From contig OZ237739.1 in NCBI GenBank assembly GCA_965178125.1, positions 806,001 through 870,000 on the forward strand: DNA of 64,000 bases, written 5' to 3'. The DNA is from Bilabrum cf. latius (lineage: Eukaryota; Bigyra: Bicosoecida; Bigyra; Bicosoecida). Each line of letters opens with the position of its first letter. Position 1 is the stretch's first letter. Position numbers and translations under genes: made by a program. Shown one piece after another: positions 11,798 to 24,100 of the stretch. The notes beneath the pieces are model-generated. The model did not search any database. It worked only from the letters and a program-made list of their open reading frames with translations, and was not told the origin of the DNA.

Positions 11798-12351
11798 AAA
11801 CTCATCAGAAGAGGGTGCACTGCGAGGTGCAAATGTCGGATTGGCACTGAGCGGGCCGTCGTGCAAAATTTTAAGATCGTCGCGCAGCAGTAACCCAACT
11901 AAATACGATCGTATACTATACTTAGTGATATAATGGTCTCACGATCGGAGGGTCTCTAAGGCCATGGTGCAAGCGGGCAAAATAGTGCACTGTTTTGAAT
12001 AATTCAGTTTTCCCTGTCAAACCACACGCAACCACATTGTGACGCGACCGCGCGCGATTGGGTGCTCGGGCTCGCCTGCTAAGTGAATGTGTAGTTCGCA
12101 CGCGCAGGTTCAAATCCTGCATCATCTTTGGATTCCGGTGTGGTCAACATAGGTACACCATGCACCAAAGATTAGCAGGTTGTCTTTCTAGGGCTACAAT
12201 CCACGCCTCCTTGCAATTCAACACCATCTTTGGACGGCCAACGCAACCATTCAAGCTTTCACACGCATGGGCCGCCGCCAGCACACGCTCGCACCACGAG
12301 GAGACCCATCTCCCCCGCTGCGGGCCGGGCGTGCTGCTCCCTGTAGCCCAG
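11798..12351. other. Intergenic region, MFSD1-like gene to POLD2
   Basis: About 550 bp between tandem minus-strand genes. It holds a tRNA-like T-arm at 12104-12120 (plus strand) that I could not extend to a full cloverleaf. No protein gene is supported here. Confidence 0.4.
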
Positions 12352-14469
12352 TCACTGCCCACCCCTGCCGACCGCTGGCGACCCTATGTCCAGGTCGTCC
12401 AGCGCAGACGGCCTCGATCCCGCACCGTTGCCCAGCGTAGGGGTGGGGAGGAGGCTCCTGGCAAGGGGAGAGTCCTCCGCCAGGCCGGCCTCTCTGGCCT
12501 TACGACTGCTCGCGTCTGACGCGCGGGGGATGCGCTGGGCGCCACCGTCGCTGCCCGCGTACGTGGGCGAATCCGCCCCGCTAATGCCGACTGCCAGCCC
12601 GCTGCCACCCCGCCCGGCGCCAATCCCCTGCATCGAGTAACCAGACACGCTGCCCCGCTCGGCCGCATCCCCAGCACCAAGCAGGCCCTGTTTCTCCGCG
12701 TCCTCCTGCGCCTTCTTCAGCAACACCAGCTGGGCGGCGCTCAGGTTCAGCTTGGGGTGCTCCTCGCACGCATCCACCGCGTTGAGGGCCAGCCCGCTCG
12801 CTGTGCCCGCCACACCCGCCGCGATGAAGAACACCTCCACGCACGTGTACGTCTCCGGACAGCTCGCCTGCAGCCGGCCCACTGCGAGGGGTACGGCCGC
12901 CAGCCCCAGGTTCTGCACCGCAGTGACCAGACCGTATGCCGTGGCGGCGTACTCCTCGGGCACGACCAGCGCGATCGAGGGCCAGAGGGCAGAGGCGTAG
13001 ATGCAGTAGGTGAGACCAAGTGTGACGAGTGGCAGGACGGGGTTCCAATGCGTGAATCCGAGGGCCGTGTGCACGAGGGCAATCATCACGGCGGCCACGA
13101 CGTTGAGGCGCGCCCTCTGCCCCAGGTTGTCGATGGCGGCCCCGAGGAAGGGGGACAGGGAGCCCGCGGTGAGGTAGATGACCAGCATGTACGTGTTGGC
13201 AGTCTCGTCTTCAAGGTCCCACTTGAGCTTGAGGAAGTCGCTGGCGATGTTGTTGAAGGGCAGCACCGCGCAGTAGACGGTCAGGCAGGACAGGGTGAGC
13301 ACCCAGAAGGTCGCGGGGAAGGTGAAGATGGCCCGCAGGTCGATCGTCTCGTCCTCCAGGCCCTCCTTGTCCGGGTCATCGTCATCGCCCATCAGCAGGC
13401 TAGACGCCTCGCTCGTCCGTCGATCCGGTCCCGGGGCCGTGCTAGAGCCCGAGCCAGGCTTGTCGCCGGCTCCGTTGCGGAGCCGCAGCTGGCCCTGCTC
13501 GGTTCCGCTCGCAGCCGCGGCGGCGGCGCCGCGCAGGTTGCGGGATGCCCCGCCGTTGGCGGTCCTCCTGAGCGTCTTCCTGTTCTCCCTGAGCACCTGG
13601 ACGGCCGCCACGTCGATGTAGTAGGCCCATATGGCCGCGCCCAGCGACATGACGCACACCAGCACGCCCGCCCACAGGGCCCACGCCATGTTCAGGTGCT
13701 TGGCCAGGGCAAGCGAGGCCTCGTCGTTGATCACCGACCCGTACCTAGCCAGCGCCAGGTTGACTCCGAGCGCCAGTGCGATCTCCTTTCCCTGAAACCA
13801 CTGCGCGATCATGGCAGACATGCTCACCGACAACGACTCGCCGCCGAGGCCGAACACCACGCGGCCGAACAGCATGATGCCCCAGGCGACGTTGTCGTCC
13901 TCGATTGTGATGCCAACTGCAAAGATGATCTACCCGATCAGGATGAGCAGGGCAAAGATCACGGTTGTCAGCCGCACGCCCCAGAGGTCGCTAAAGTAGC
14001 CTCCCAGCAGGGGAAGCACGACGTTGGGCCACGAATAAACGCTGTACAGCGAGTTGTAGAGCAAATTATACCGCTTCTAGCCTATTCTAGGGATGTAGTA
14101 CGGACCCATCTGCGAGCAGCAATGAACAGATACCGGACAACACAACAGAGTGAGATTGTTCTTGGCGACATCTCCGCGGTCGCCAAATCAAGGCCCTTTG
14201 CTCACCACAACATTGATCGCCGTAGGAATATCATAGCAATAATAGCTGCCAATCAGACCGAGACACAATAGCACCAGAATCTTCCACCGGTCTGTCAAGT
14301 GAGGGCGCTTAGTTGGGAGCGCAGGCTCCGTGCAAACTCCTCCGACCAGCGCGAGCCTGGCTGCCTCAGCATCCTCTGGAGTCCGAATGGAAGAATCTCC
14401 ACCATTTACATGAAAGTGATTCTTGCCATCCAAGACAGTGTACGTCGCTGCATCAGCAGCTTCAACCAT
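12352..14469 (-). CDS. MFSD1: MFSD1-like major facilitator transporter (two exons)
   Basis: Exons 14469-14206 and 14109-12352 with a 96-nt intron (GTGAGC...CTCGCAG) give 673 residues ending in TGA. MFSD1 signatures include GSYYCYDIPTAINVV, SLYSVYSWPNVVLPLLGGYF, FGRVVFGLGGESL and WFQGKEIALALG. A TAG at 13930-13932 sits in LLILIG-Q-IIFAVG, where MFSD1 homologues have Gly-Gln followed by two aliphatic residues and Phe-Ala, direct support for Gln; a second TAG is at 14077. A long charged loop separates the two six-helix halves, and the C-terminal tail is hydrophilic. Animal MFSD1 is a lysosomal dipeptide exporter; vacuolar or lysosomal placement here is inference. Confidence 0.88.
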
Positions 14470-14704
14470 GCTGCTGGCAGACTCAGCTACAAAAGACAGT
14501 CAGTGACGGCAGTGAACAGCGATACAGCCACCGTCCTCGCAATTAATATACCCTAATTAAGAGCTAAGCAAGGCCGCACACTCCCGCTCTACCTATCTTG
14601 CGTTGTGCAGGTCGCCTGAGGATGTACGGCAAAGGCAATTGGTGGTTGCAACCGGTGGAGCGACCAAAAAGGAAGAAGCGTACGAGTGTTCCCATGGCAT
14701 GCAG

Positions 14705-17620
14705 TCACGTCCCAGACAGCAACCCTTGCCCCTTGCCAGCCACCGAACTTGCCGCAGCCACTGCGTCGGCAACCGAGGCCGACAGAGCGCCGGGCGCCCC
14801 ACCTTGGGCGGACCCCGCCATCCCCGCCATCCCCGCCATCCCCGCCATCCCCGCCATCCCCGCCTCCCTGGCAGCCCCTTCGAGCACAGCTCCAGACACC
14901 AGGGCCGCGCTACCCGTCGCGAACGCGTTCGCCTTGTGCTTGGGCGTAAACGAGAACACCTCGGGCACGGGCCCCAGCAGCATCTCGCTGATCCTGACCC
15001 AGTCCTGGGGCCTGGCGCTGGCCATGAGCGTCTCGAGATCGTCCCTGCCGCGGTAGGCAGGCGGCCTCTGGTTGAGGCCCTGCGTGTGCCCTCTCTCCAG
15101 CAGCCCAGCAGGCACGTACCTGTACAGGAAGGAGAGCCACTCAAGCAGGAAGCGACGCGTCAGGCGCACCCCCTGTGGGTCCGAGCCCCAGTGCTCCAGG
15201 CCATACCTCACAAAATCCTGCAGCATCCGGAATCGATCCTGCGCGCTCACGTCGATCACAGCCTTGGTCTTGATCTCCCTGGGCAGCCATGGCTTGATGA
15301 GCGCCCCCCTCGCCAGCATGGTGGTGCAGCACCCCGACTCCTCCATGCCCCGCCAGTGGTCCTGCCACTGGAACACGTCGCCGTTGCCCAGCACCGGCAG
15401 CTCGGGAACCTCCTCCCCGTCCTCCTCCGCCTCGGCAGCCTGCTCGTCCTCCTGCTCCGCCTCCAGCGCCGACCGGTGGTCGACGTCATCCACGGTGCCC
15501 AGCTTCGCCCTGCGCTCCTCTTTCACCTCCCGCCAAGTTAGCTGCTTGCTGCCCTGCCGAGCCACGCGGGCGATGTAGCTCCAATCGGCCCGCTTGGTGT
15601 ACCGCTGGGCCCTGGTGCGACCATGGACCGTCAGTGCTGCGACCGCACAGGCCCGACGCGACCTCGCCGCGATGGAGTGCGCCTGCCTGTCGTGCTGCTC
15701 GTAGCCCACGCGCACCTTGAGCGTGAGTGGGGTGGACGATATCCTACCGTGCTGCTGCACCAGGGACCGAACCCGGGAGTATTTCTTCATGAGCGTGGCG
15801 CCCACGCCCTTGAGGCACACCATGTCCAGCGGGCAGCCCATGTTGATGTCGATAAAGTCGCACCCAATCGAGGGACGGGTGCCTGCGAGGGGCTGCCACG
15901 CCCGCACAGGGGGAAGCTTGGCGAGGCCGGAGCTGCCGCTGGCCGCAGACGAGGACGAGGACGACGACGACGACGACGATGATGATATTCCTGCCAGCGC
16001 GCTGCCGTCCACGGCAGCTGGTGCAAAGGACCCCAGCGCCGCTGCGGAATCCACCGCCACCTGCTTCATCCTGGCCGCCTCCTGCGCCGCCGCCCGAGAC
16101 GCCAGGGCAGACAGCCCCAGCTCACTCATGGCTTCGATCGAGAAACGGCCGGGCCCGCACTCCCGCTGGCACAGCTCCGAGACCCTTGCCATCGCGTCCG
16201 AGTGTCCCACTGCCAGCTGTGGGCCCCAGAAGCGCTCGCTGGCGTGCCTCCGCAGCAGCTGCCACTCAGCTCCCTGCCCCTCCAGCAGCGGCTGGAACAG
16301 CGCCATCTCGCCGCACGTCACGTCGGCGCCCTGGTCCATCATCACCCGGCGGAAGGGAAGGTTCCCCGTGGTGGTCAAAGGCGCCACGTAGACCTGCCCG
16401 CGGATCGCCTTGCGGAACCTATCCCGCGCCGCGCGCCTCTCCTGCGCGGTGGGAGCTGCCTCCCTCAGCGAATCAGAGGCCCGCGCCCGGCCCTCCCTGC
16501 TGAAGCGAAGCAGGCCCCGGCCCACCTCCAGGTCGGCCGCCCTGCGCTCCTCCTCGGTCATGCGACCGCGCTTCCCGAAGCGACCGCCCCTCCCGCGACC
16601 CCGGCCCCTACCCCTGCCGCTGCCGCGCCCCCGGCCCCTGCCACGCCCCGGGGCGCTGCTGGCCCTCCGCTCCGCTAGCACCAGCCTGCGGGCCTGCTCC
16701 GAAAGGCCTGCCAGGAAGGCGCTGTCGGCTGCAGATGCCGCGGGCGGGGCAGCATCGACAGGAGTTTCGATTGATGCGGCTTGGCTCGCTGTGCCTAGCC
16801 CTGACCCTGCGGCGCGGGCATCGTCGCTGCTTCCTGCTCCGCTGCTCGGCAGCTCCTCAGCGGCGCCGCTAGGATCCACCCGAGAGCGCTTTTCCGGCGG
16901 TTCTTCGCTCATCTGCGTAGTATTAATCTGTGGCTTTTTCTCTTCAGACGATGCAGCCAATTTCTCTTCCTCCAGAGCCATTTCTAGCAGCTTCTCGCGG
17001 TCTGGCTGCAAATCGGATTGCGCTAGCTTGAACGGGTACACCCGCCTACGCATGACCCCAAGCAGTTTCGGATGCAGTGTATGAAACTCTGGCTAGATTG
17101 GCTCCAGCTCGCTTTCTGCGCCGCGACGCGGGAGCTAGGCCTCCGCGTCGTAGCAGGAGCTGAAGCTGCACAGGAGCCCCGACGGGCAGTGCCCGCTGTG
17201 CTCGTAGATGGGACAGGCAAGCTCAACGCGGGGGTCACGCTTTTCTAGAAAAGTCTTGGGGTCGGTGGGTCGCTTGCATTGGCTGGTCTTTCCTCCGCAG
17301 CAGCGCCCCGTCGTCCCTGGAGAAAACGATCCCAAAGCGACATAATTGCAAAGTTGCGGGTCGCGCTTTCGCTGAAGACCAATCGTCTCCCCCTTCCGCT
17401 TCTGCCGCTTGTTCTATTTTCTATCCTCTCTGACTTGCTTGCTCACTTCCTTCTTGTCTTCGCGAGTGGGGGCCCCCGATACATTGGCTGAGGAAGTGCT
17501 GGCTGACGCCGCTGCCAACTTGTCTTGGACGGCCGCATCCACGTCGGCTGAATCCACAATGAACTCCTTTGCAACTGTTACAAATCCGCCTCTATCAGGC
17601 CGCTCAAGTCCAGTCGACAT
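14705..17620 (-). CDS. DUS3: tRNA-dihydrouridine synthase 3 with N-terminal CCCH fingers
   Basis: A 971-residue single-frame gene with TAGs at 17414, 17135 and 17093 and a TGA stop. The N-terminus has a Cys-rich pair resembling the DUS3 CCCH fingers (CCGGKTSQC and CPIYEHSGHCPSGLLC). The TIM-barrel core follows: APLTTTGNLPFRR, ADVTCGEMALFQPLL, INMGCPLDMVCLKG with the catalytic Cys, LTVHGRTRAQRYTKRADW, LGNGDVF and LARGALIKPWL. The C-terminal helical domain includes YGLEHWGSDPQGVRLTRRFL and LGRDDLETLMAS-type sequence. DUS3 reduces U47 in tRNA variable loops using FMN. An acidic insertion lies between the HGR motif and LGNGDVF, and Gly-Met-Ala repeats end the protein. An alternative upstream ATG exists at 17731; 17620 has the better start context. 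Confidence 0.92.
14813..14862. repeat. Short tandem repeat encoding Ala-Gly-Met in the DUS3 C-terminus
   Basis: About five copies of a 9-bp unit (CCCCGCCAT on the plus strand) encode an Ala-Gly-Met run in the DUS3 tail. This is slippage-type low complexity inside a coding region. Confidence 0.8.
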
Positions 17621-17924
17621 GGCGCAATACTGGGGCGAACTGGCGATGTGCGTCGGCGGTGCTGCAACGAGTTGCAGTTGCCCCTTCTCTGCACGCATGC
17701 CATGATGCCAGTGGCAGTGCTGGGCTGACATTCAATCAATTTAGCAATTCCATCTTTTTAGTTCAAGGGTGATACTCACCAGTAAATTGCAGGGCACACC
17801 AGAACCCAACCTCGTCCCCAGTCGTGCGGGCACCCGAGCACGCGCGAGAACGCCTACAGCTGCATCGTCAATGCGCGCCACCGACCCGGACTCCCGTACA
17901 TTCCGTCACGCGTCCTGCCCACTC
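17621..17924. other. Intergenic region, coiled-coil gene to DUS3
   Basis: About 300 bp between tandem minus-strand genes, including a possible N-terminal extension of DUS3 to 17731. Nothing else is recognisable. Confidence 0.35.
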
Positions 17925-20033
17925 TCAGTTACCCCCGACAATCGACGAAGACGAGCCCCTCTTGAGCATGTCTTGGGCCGCGGAGCCCAGCCGACCCCTC
18001 TTGCTCGAACCGCGCCTCTCTAGCGGGCTCCTACCAGTGCCCCACGTGTTCCCCGACTGCCCCACGCGCTGCCCCGGTGCGAACCCAGCCCCTCCCCCGG
18101 GGCTACCACTGGCCAACGGGCTGCCATCCGTCCCGCTCCTGGCCCTCCCGCCGCTACCTCCCTGCCCAGCGCCGCTGGGCGGGGGCTGGCCCGCGGCAGA
18201 GTGCGAGCGACTCCGGCCCTCCTGCCCATGGGCTGCCAAGCTGGCCACGCGGCTGCCCCCTAGCCGGCTGGTCCCCGCCACACCTCCAAACCTCGACAGA
18301 TCGCCCTCCTCCGAACGGGGTCCCAGCGGGCTCGTGCCCCCGCTCCGGCGGCCGCTCGGCCCGCCACTCACGCCCGTCGGTGTGGAGGGCTCGCCGCCTC
18401 GCTGTCGCCGCAGCGGGCTGCTCATGGACCCTGTGCGCCGCGTCCTGGTCTCTGGCAGCTGCGACCCGCCCGTACCTGCCCCGGGCCCTCCCCCCAGGCT
18501 CCAACCACCTCGCATGGAGTTGGACCGGGCAGGCAGCCCCCGCCTCGAATGGCCCTGGTCCTGGGCCGAACCCTGCGGGGTGCTCTGGCTGCCCCCCCGG
18601 GCAGGGGCGGCCTTGTCAGCTGTCTGCTGGGTAGCGATGGAGGACACGGTGCTGCCCCGCCCGAAGGAGCCCCCCCTGCCGTCCAGGCCGGCCATAAAGG
18701 GCGACCGAGGGCTCGAGTCGGGGGTGGAGGACTCGGGTGCTATGGTCAGCTGGCACCTGCGCGCGAGTGCGAGCAGCCTCCTCCATTCCTTTTCCTCCTG
18801 CTCCTCGTGATTCCGAACCTGCACGCGCTCCATCTCCTGCGCGTCCACCTGCATGAGCATGCGCCGGCACTGCCGCAGCACCCAACGCGTGGCCTCCTCC
18901 TGCTGCACATCAATCTGAGACACGGCCGAGGCGTACCGACCGGCGAGCACCCGCAGCCCCTGCCTCGTCTTGCTGGGCAGCTTGCTCACGCTCGCCTCGG
19001 CCGCAGCCCGCGCGTCCTGTGCCGCGCGGGCCGCCGCAGCCTCGACGTTTCCTCGCTCCAGGGCGCCCGCAGCCTCCACCGAGAGGGCTCCATCTGCGCA
19101 CTCGCCCGCCGCCCCCGGGTCCGCAGAGCCTGTGGGGGATGCCGGGGCCGTAATTTCTAGGGTGGAAGAGCCCTCGGGTCCGAGGGAGGGCTGCAGCACG
19201 GGGGCGGTGTGGATGAGCTGCTCCTGCTTCTCCTTGGAGAGCCACTGCTTGCCCTCGCCCGTAGATGCGCCGCCCGCTGCGGCCCCGTTCAACTTCTTCT
19301 CCTGCTCGGCGGCCTTGCGACGCACTGCCTCCTCCGCCTCGGCAGCAGCCACCTCCGGGGGCATGGGACCCTTGGAGTGGCGCTTGTAGGCAGCGGCGTA
19401 CTCCGCCCTCAGCTTGCGCTTGTACTCGCCCCACTCCACCTCGATGCGACGAACGTTCGTCCGGAACGCGCTCGCCAGTGCCAGCTTCTCCGAGCTGGCC
19501 CACACCTCGCTGTCGTCCCTCCGGCACTGCCTCTCGGCCTCCTCGAAGGTCACGGGGGCGCCCGCGCCGCGCCCCGCCTGGCGCACGCGGCCGAGCGCTG
19601 CGGCTGCTCCCGGCGTTGTCGGCTCCGGCGGGTCTGCGCGGCTGGGCGTGCTGGGCGTCCCGTCGGCGTTCCCCATGGCCTTGGCCTCTTCCTCCACGAG
19701 CTCATGGTGTTCCCTGGCGTCGGTGCGCTCGCTGAGCGCACGGCTCCGGTTGCTCGCCGGCGAGCTCGGAGAGCCGCGGCCGGCTCTCGAGCGCGGCCCC
19801 GTGCTACTCGTTGGGGATGTCGATCGGCTTGGCAGCAGCGTGACGGAGCCGTCCTCCTGGAACTGCAGCCCCGCCTGCCGGGCAAAGCGGTCCAGCTGCC
19901 TGGCGACCCGGTCTCTCTCCTTCCGCTAATCCTGCCAGCATTTGCTCCTCTGCTTGGCGTGCAAGTCTACGATGTACTTGAGTGCTGCCTGGCATTCTCG
20001 GCGAATCTGCGAAACTTGCGAACTGGCGCTCAT
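17925..20033 (-). CDS. Coiled-coil protein of unknown function
   Basis: A 702-residue frame from ATG 20033 (MSASSQVSQIRREC) to TGA, with one TAG at 19926-19928 in CWQD-Q-RKERD. Residues 1-60 and about 130-330 are charged and helical with heptad-like spacing (for example RRIEVEWGEYKRKLRAEY and QVDAQEMERVQVRNHEEQEE). The last 260 residues are a disordered Ser/Gly/Arg-rich tail with many Ser-Pro and Arg-Ser-Pro sites. The architecture would suit a cytoskeletal or centrosomal scaffold, but I recognise no family. The ATG was chosen because the frame runs into the long open frame only if the TAG is read through. Confidence 0.75.
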
Positions 20034-21145
20034 GGAAAGAAAACAGGTCCGACTGGTGAAAAACGCGGGGTACATTGCGGAATCGCTGGTTGTTTGCCGC
20101 TAATCCCATGTTCACGGCATAAATCAATGCAACTATGATGCACTCAAAGGAGTTTGCATTCGACACTGCTGATACTCCGCGCTTCGAAGTTCGCTTCGAC
20201 CGTATGTATGTGCCGATGGCTGCGCAATCGGCACTTTCTGCTCGTGCTTGCAGGAACTCATGTATCGCACCGGTTTGTGCCTCCCGCCGCGATTGTTGGA
20301 CAGTCCAGATCGTTTCAATACAATACCCGCAGAGACGAGACTGAGCACATTGCACGTGGCTGCAGCCGGTCGCGGAAAACCTAGAAGAACCTCCCGAACA
20401 GCCGACGCATGTTAGTTATCAATACAGTGTCAAATGTCTCATACAAGAGCTCACCATTGAATCAATTTTACCAGTAAGCTATCGTCTACTTCGCAAGTCA
20501 CCTTTGCGTCCGGCTTGCTCCTCTAGCTTGATTTGTTGAGTCACTCCAGGCGAGAGCTGCGGTTCAAGCTGCGGTTCGAGGGAAGTGGAGAGCGGACAAA
20601 GAACTGGTTGGCGTGCATGAAACAATACCATAGCGTTATGATTCTGTGGTGTGGGTGAGGCGACATTAATGAGTGCATGGCGCAGCAAACCCCTTATCAG
20701 GCCTGGCACCGCCCGTCAGTCCATTGCCTTCTCACGGGATGGCTTTCAATCTCCCTCTCAACGTCGGCTCGCTACCTTGCGTGCCTAAACTGCTAGTGAG
20801 AATCAAATATCACGATATTGGGGTATAAGTAGTGACCAAAGTGTCGAAATCACGTCATATTGTGCCCAAAACCTGCTCGACCGATCTGGCTCACGCGAAG
20901 CTGCTTGATCTTCTGGTACAACGGCTGTATCCAGTCAGCGTCCCCATGCTTGACTGAAGAGAGAGCTAGTTTACGCGATGATCCAGACCTGTGGACCCCA
21001 GGCGGAGTCGGTGGCATCGATTTCTAGTGGGTCTCACGCCGGCGAAGCCGAACTGTCGCAATGTAACGAAATGTTTTCGTCTCAATCCCGGTTTAATTAC
21101 GTTTTTCCTACAAACACTCGTACGTTCCCGTTCCGGATAGGCTGA
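20034..21145. other. Divergent 1.1-kb intergenic region, no secure gene
   Basis: This region separates the coiled-coil gene from the COG1-like gene. A minus-strand open segment at about 20709-20440 has coding-like Gln/Arg-rich sequence, a TAG, and a GTGAGC donor-like site. I could not link it to a supported protein, so it is not called as a gene. Confidence 0.4.
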
Positions 21146-24100
21146 ATGGAATACAATGACATAGATACTCTTTTTAGCCAAAGACCTGTGGCAGAGATCA
21201 GGGAAGCTCTCTTGGAGACGTAGAAGCGAGCGAAATCCGCAGGCGCACTGCTATCTCGCGCTCTGAGCGAAGGTGCTGACGAGCTCCTTTCATCTCAGAG
21301 ACTAGCGGTAGCGCAGAATTCTGCATTAGATAGGGCAATTTCAGCATTGACCTAGCTCATTGACGTAGCGCAACAGGAAGCAGCTCCAGAGCAGATTGAG
21401 GGATCTTCACGCTCCGATGGTCCCGGCGATGGCAAGGATACTTACCGCTATTCAGTTTATTCGCTTGTCACGGATGCAGAAAGACATATTTGTGCTAGCT
21501 ACGAGCAAAGCCTCCTTCTCTATGGCGCTAGTCCGCGCTTGCTGGCAGCCGCACTGGCATCCAGCTTGATCTATCAGCAAGCCTGGCGGCGTGGTTTGTG
21601 GCCGAGTATCTTGAATCCAGCTCACGAACGAGTGGTAGCAGCATTGTCATCATTACTGGGAAGCACCACCCGCAAGTTTCACCGGGATTGGCTGGCTTCA
21701 GGTCGGACAGAGAGCCTGTGGTGCAGGAAGGCTGCCGACGTCGTGATCCAGCTTGCATCTGTCGCAGCTGTTGACACGATGGGCACGGGAAGTGCGGCTG
21801 GGATCTCTTGCATTGCAAAGCAGTTTCACATGATCGCCGAGTCTGCCATTAGAGCTGCTTCATCGGGCGAGAATGGACGCGGCGAGCAGAGCTCTGCGCC
21901 TTTGGGCGGAGTGCGAGCTGCCTGCGAGGCGTGGCGCGCTGCAGCGGTGCTTCTTGCCGCGCCATGCGTTCAGCTGAACATGCATGATTCGCATTAGGAT
22001 AGTCAGACGCTATTCAGCTGGGCAGTGCTGGAGCTTGAGCAGGCTGCGTGCACCCTACTCGCACAAGGTTGGGAGGCGGGGCATGTGCAGGGGCAAGGGA
22101 AAACGGGCATGCCACAGCCGGTTCGGGAGGTATGCAGCGCTGCCACTGGCGGGAAAACGGGTCAGCCATCTTCTGCTCCAGAGGCTGGGGTTAGTGAATC
22201 AAATGGACCAGGCGATCGCGCAACAACGGCCTTGCTGCAGGTAGCAGCCCAGTGCAGCATTCGCAGGAAGGCAGCCGGGCAGCTGCCGGAGTTCTGCAGG
22301 CAGACAGCCAGGGAGCTCTGCCGAGGGATCCGAGAGGCCGTGTGCAGGTCTATTGAGGACAGACTGCGTGCACTGTGCGTGGGGCAGGGCGTGGCTACGT
22401 GGCAAGGAGGCGCTGCCTAGTAGGGTGTACGCGAGCTGGAAGAGGGTGGAGACCAAAGAGGCGGGCCAAGTGAATCGTGGCCTGCCCTCGATGCAATGGT
22501 TGCGGTGGAGCCTCTGGTCGCACTCGCTGGGGGCAGCAGAGACGCGGCCGGGGTCGGGGTCGAATCATCCAGAGGAGATTTTGAGCGTGCTTTCGCGGAC
22601 TGTGTCGGGGCGCACGCCACGGCCCGCATGAAGTAGGCGCTGACTGCCACTGGATGCACGGTGCGCGCGCATGCAGAGTCCAGGCATGAGCTGACGGCCG
22701 TGGCTGCGCCAGGGGCTGGTCGCAGCGAGTCCAAGCAGCCTGAAGAAGGCGATTCCGAGAAGAGATACGCGGCACAGCACAGCCCAACCGGTTACCTCGT
22801 TCCTGTTGAGCAGCAGGGCAACCCGGTGCCGAGCACGGACGAAGCAGCCGGTGCTGCAGTGGCGTTGCTCGCCTGCGAGAAGGAAGGAAATCCCCGCGGT
22901 TGGATCGCACCCGCGCTGGCAAAGCACGCATCTGCACTGGTGGAGTCGGACATTAGGCGCCTACATTCCCTTATCACGGTGGCAGTTCGGCGCGTCTGCT
23001 ACGGCAGCTCGGTGGATGGTGCAGAAAGACACGACTTCGATGGAACCCAGCACAGAAGCAGTGACGCTCCGAAGAAGGTCACGAAGCGCATCTAGCTTAA
23101 GCTGTGTGGTGCGGCCTTGTCCAGTGGCGCAGGCAGCACCAAGCAGTCTGGGCCTGTACAGGCGGCCGCTACTCGCCGGCTGCCTCGGTGGCAGGCCGCC
23201 CAGTCTGCGGGCCGGCACCTGGCGAAGGTTCTCAGCACTGGTACCAGCACCTTGCATTCACTTCTGCACGTGATCAAGGGCTAGACGGCTGGCGGCGGGG
23301 CGGGAAGCCAGGCAGTGGCGCCTGGGGCCCTTCTAGATGCAGCTGCTGCTCAGCTGCAAGAGGCCGTGAGGACGCGGGTGCGGGCCGTGAAAGGGTGGTC
23401 GGTGGGGGCAGGGGATACTGCCTCAGTCGCGGCGGAGGAGCTGCTAAATCTGTCGGTGGTGTGCTCTCAGGTGGCGGGGTTGGACTGCTGGCAGCTGGCT
23501 GGCGATGCTGCACTGGATGCCTCACCCCCCACTGGTCCAGGCGAGGCGCGGCAGGGGCTGGCGACCGCCGCTGTGAGCGCCGCGTTTGGCTGGGCGGACG
23601 GAGTGGCCGCAGGCCTGGCTGACAGATGGCTTGATCGGGCGAGTGCCCGGGCCTGGCACGCCCCCGATGAGGCGTGGTGCTTCGGGAGGCAGGGCGGGCT
23701 GCCGTGGCTGCTCGTGGAGGAGGGAGGGGGCGTGGGAGATGGCTCAGAGGACGCCGAGGTAGAAGGTGGGGAAGACGAAGAGGGCGGATTCGGCGCGATG
23801 GTGCCCTGTGGAGTGCTGCCCGAGACAGCGGAGCTGCTGCGAGGCGTCCAGCGGGCGGCAAGGGGCCTATACGAGGCGATGGATGCTAGCGAGGCGGCTG
23901 GAGGCACCCGCAGCGGGACGCTGACGAGCACTGGGCAGGGATCCGGCGAGGCCGCAGCGGTGGCAGCGGCTGGTGTACTTGCGCTGCGCGCTGCTGTGGA
24001 CCGCCACGTGGCAGTTCGGATTGAATCGCTGGCGAACCGTGACGGGTGCTTCCAGTCGTCTCGGCGGCAGGCTGCCGCAGATGCAGGCATGGAGTCGGAC

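Noticed and set aside
12104-12120. tRNA-like T-arm with an upstream loop resembling a Ser anticodon
   Set aside because: The 5' acceptor strand pairing with the 3' side is absent upstream, so a complete cloverleaf could not be built; it may be a tRNA fragment. No CUA-anticodon tRNA was found in the window.
12757-14271. 504-codon plus-strand ORF over the MFSD1-like gene
   Set aside because: Antisense shadow, rich in Arg/His/Gln; the minus strand carries transporter motifs.
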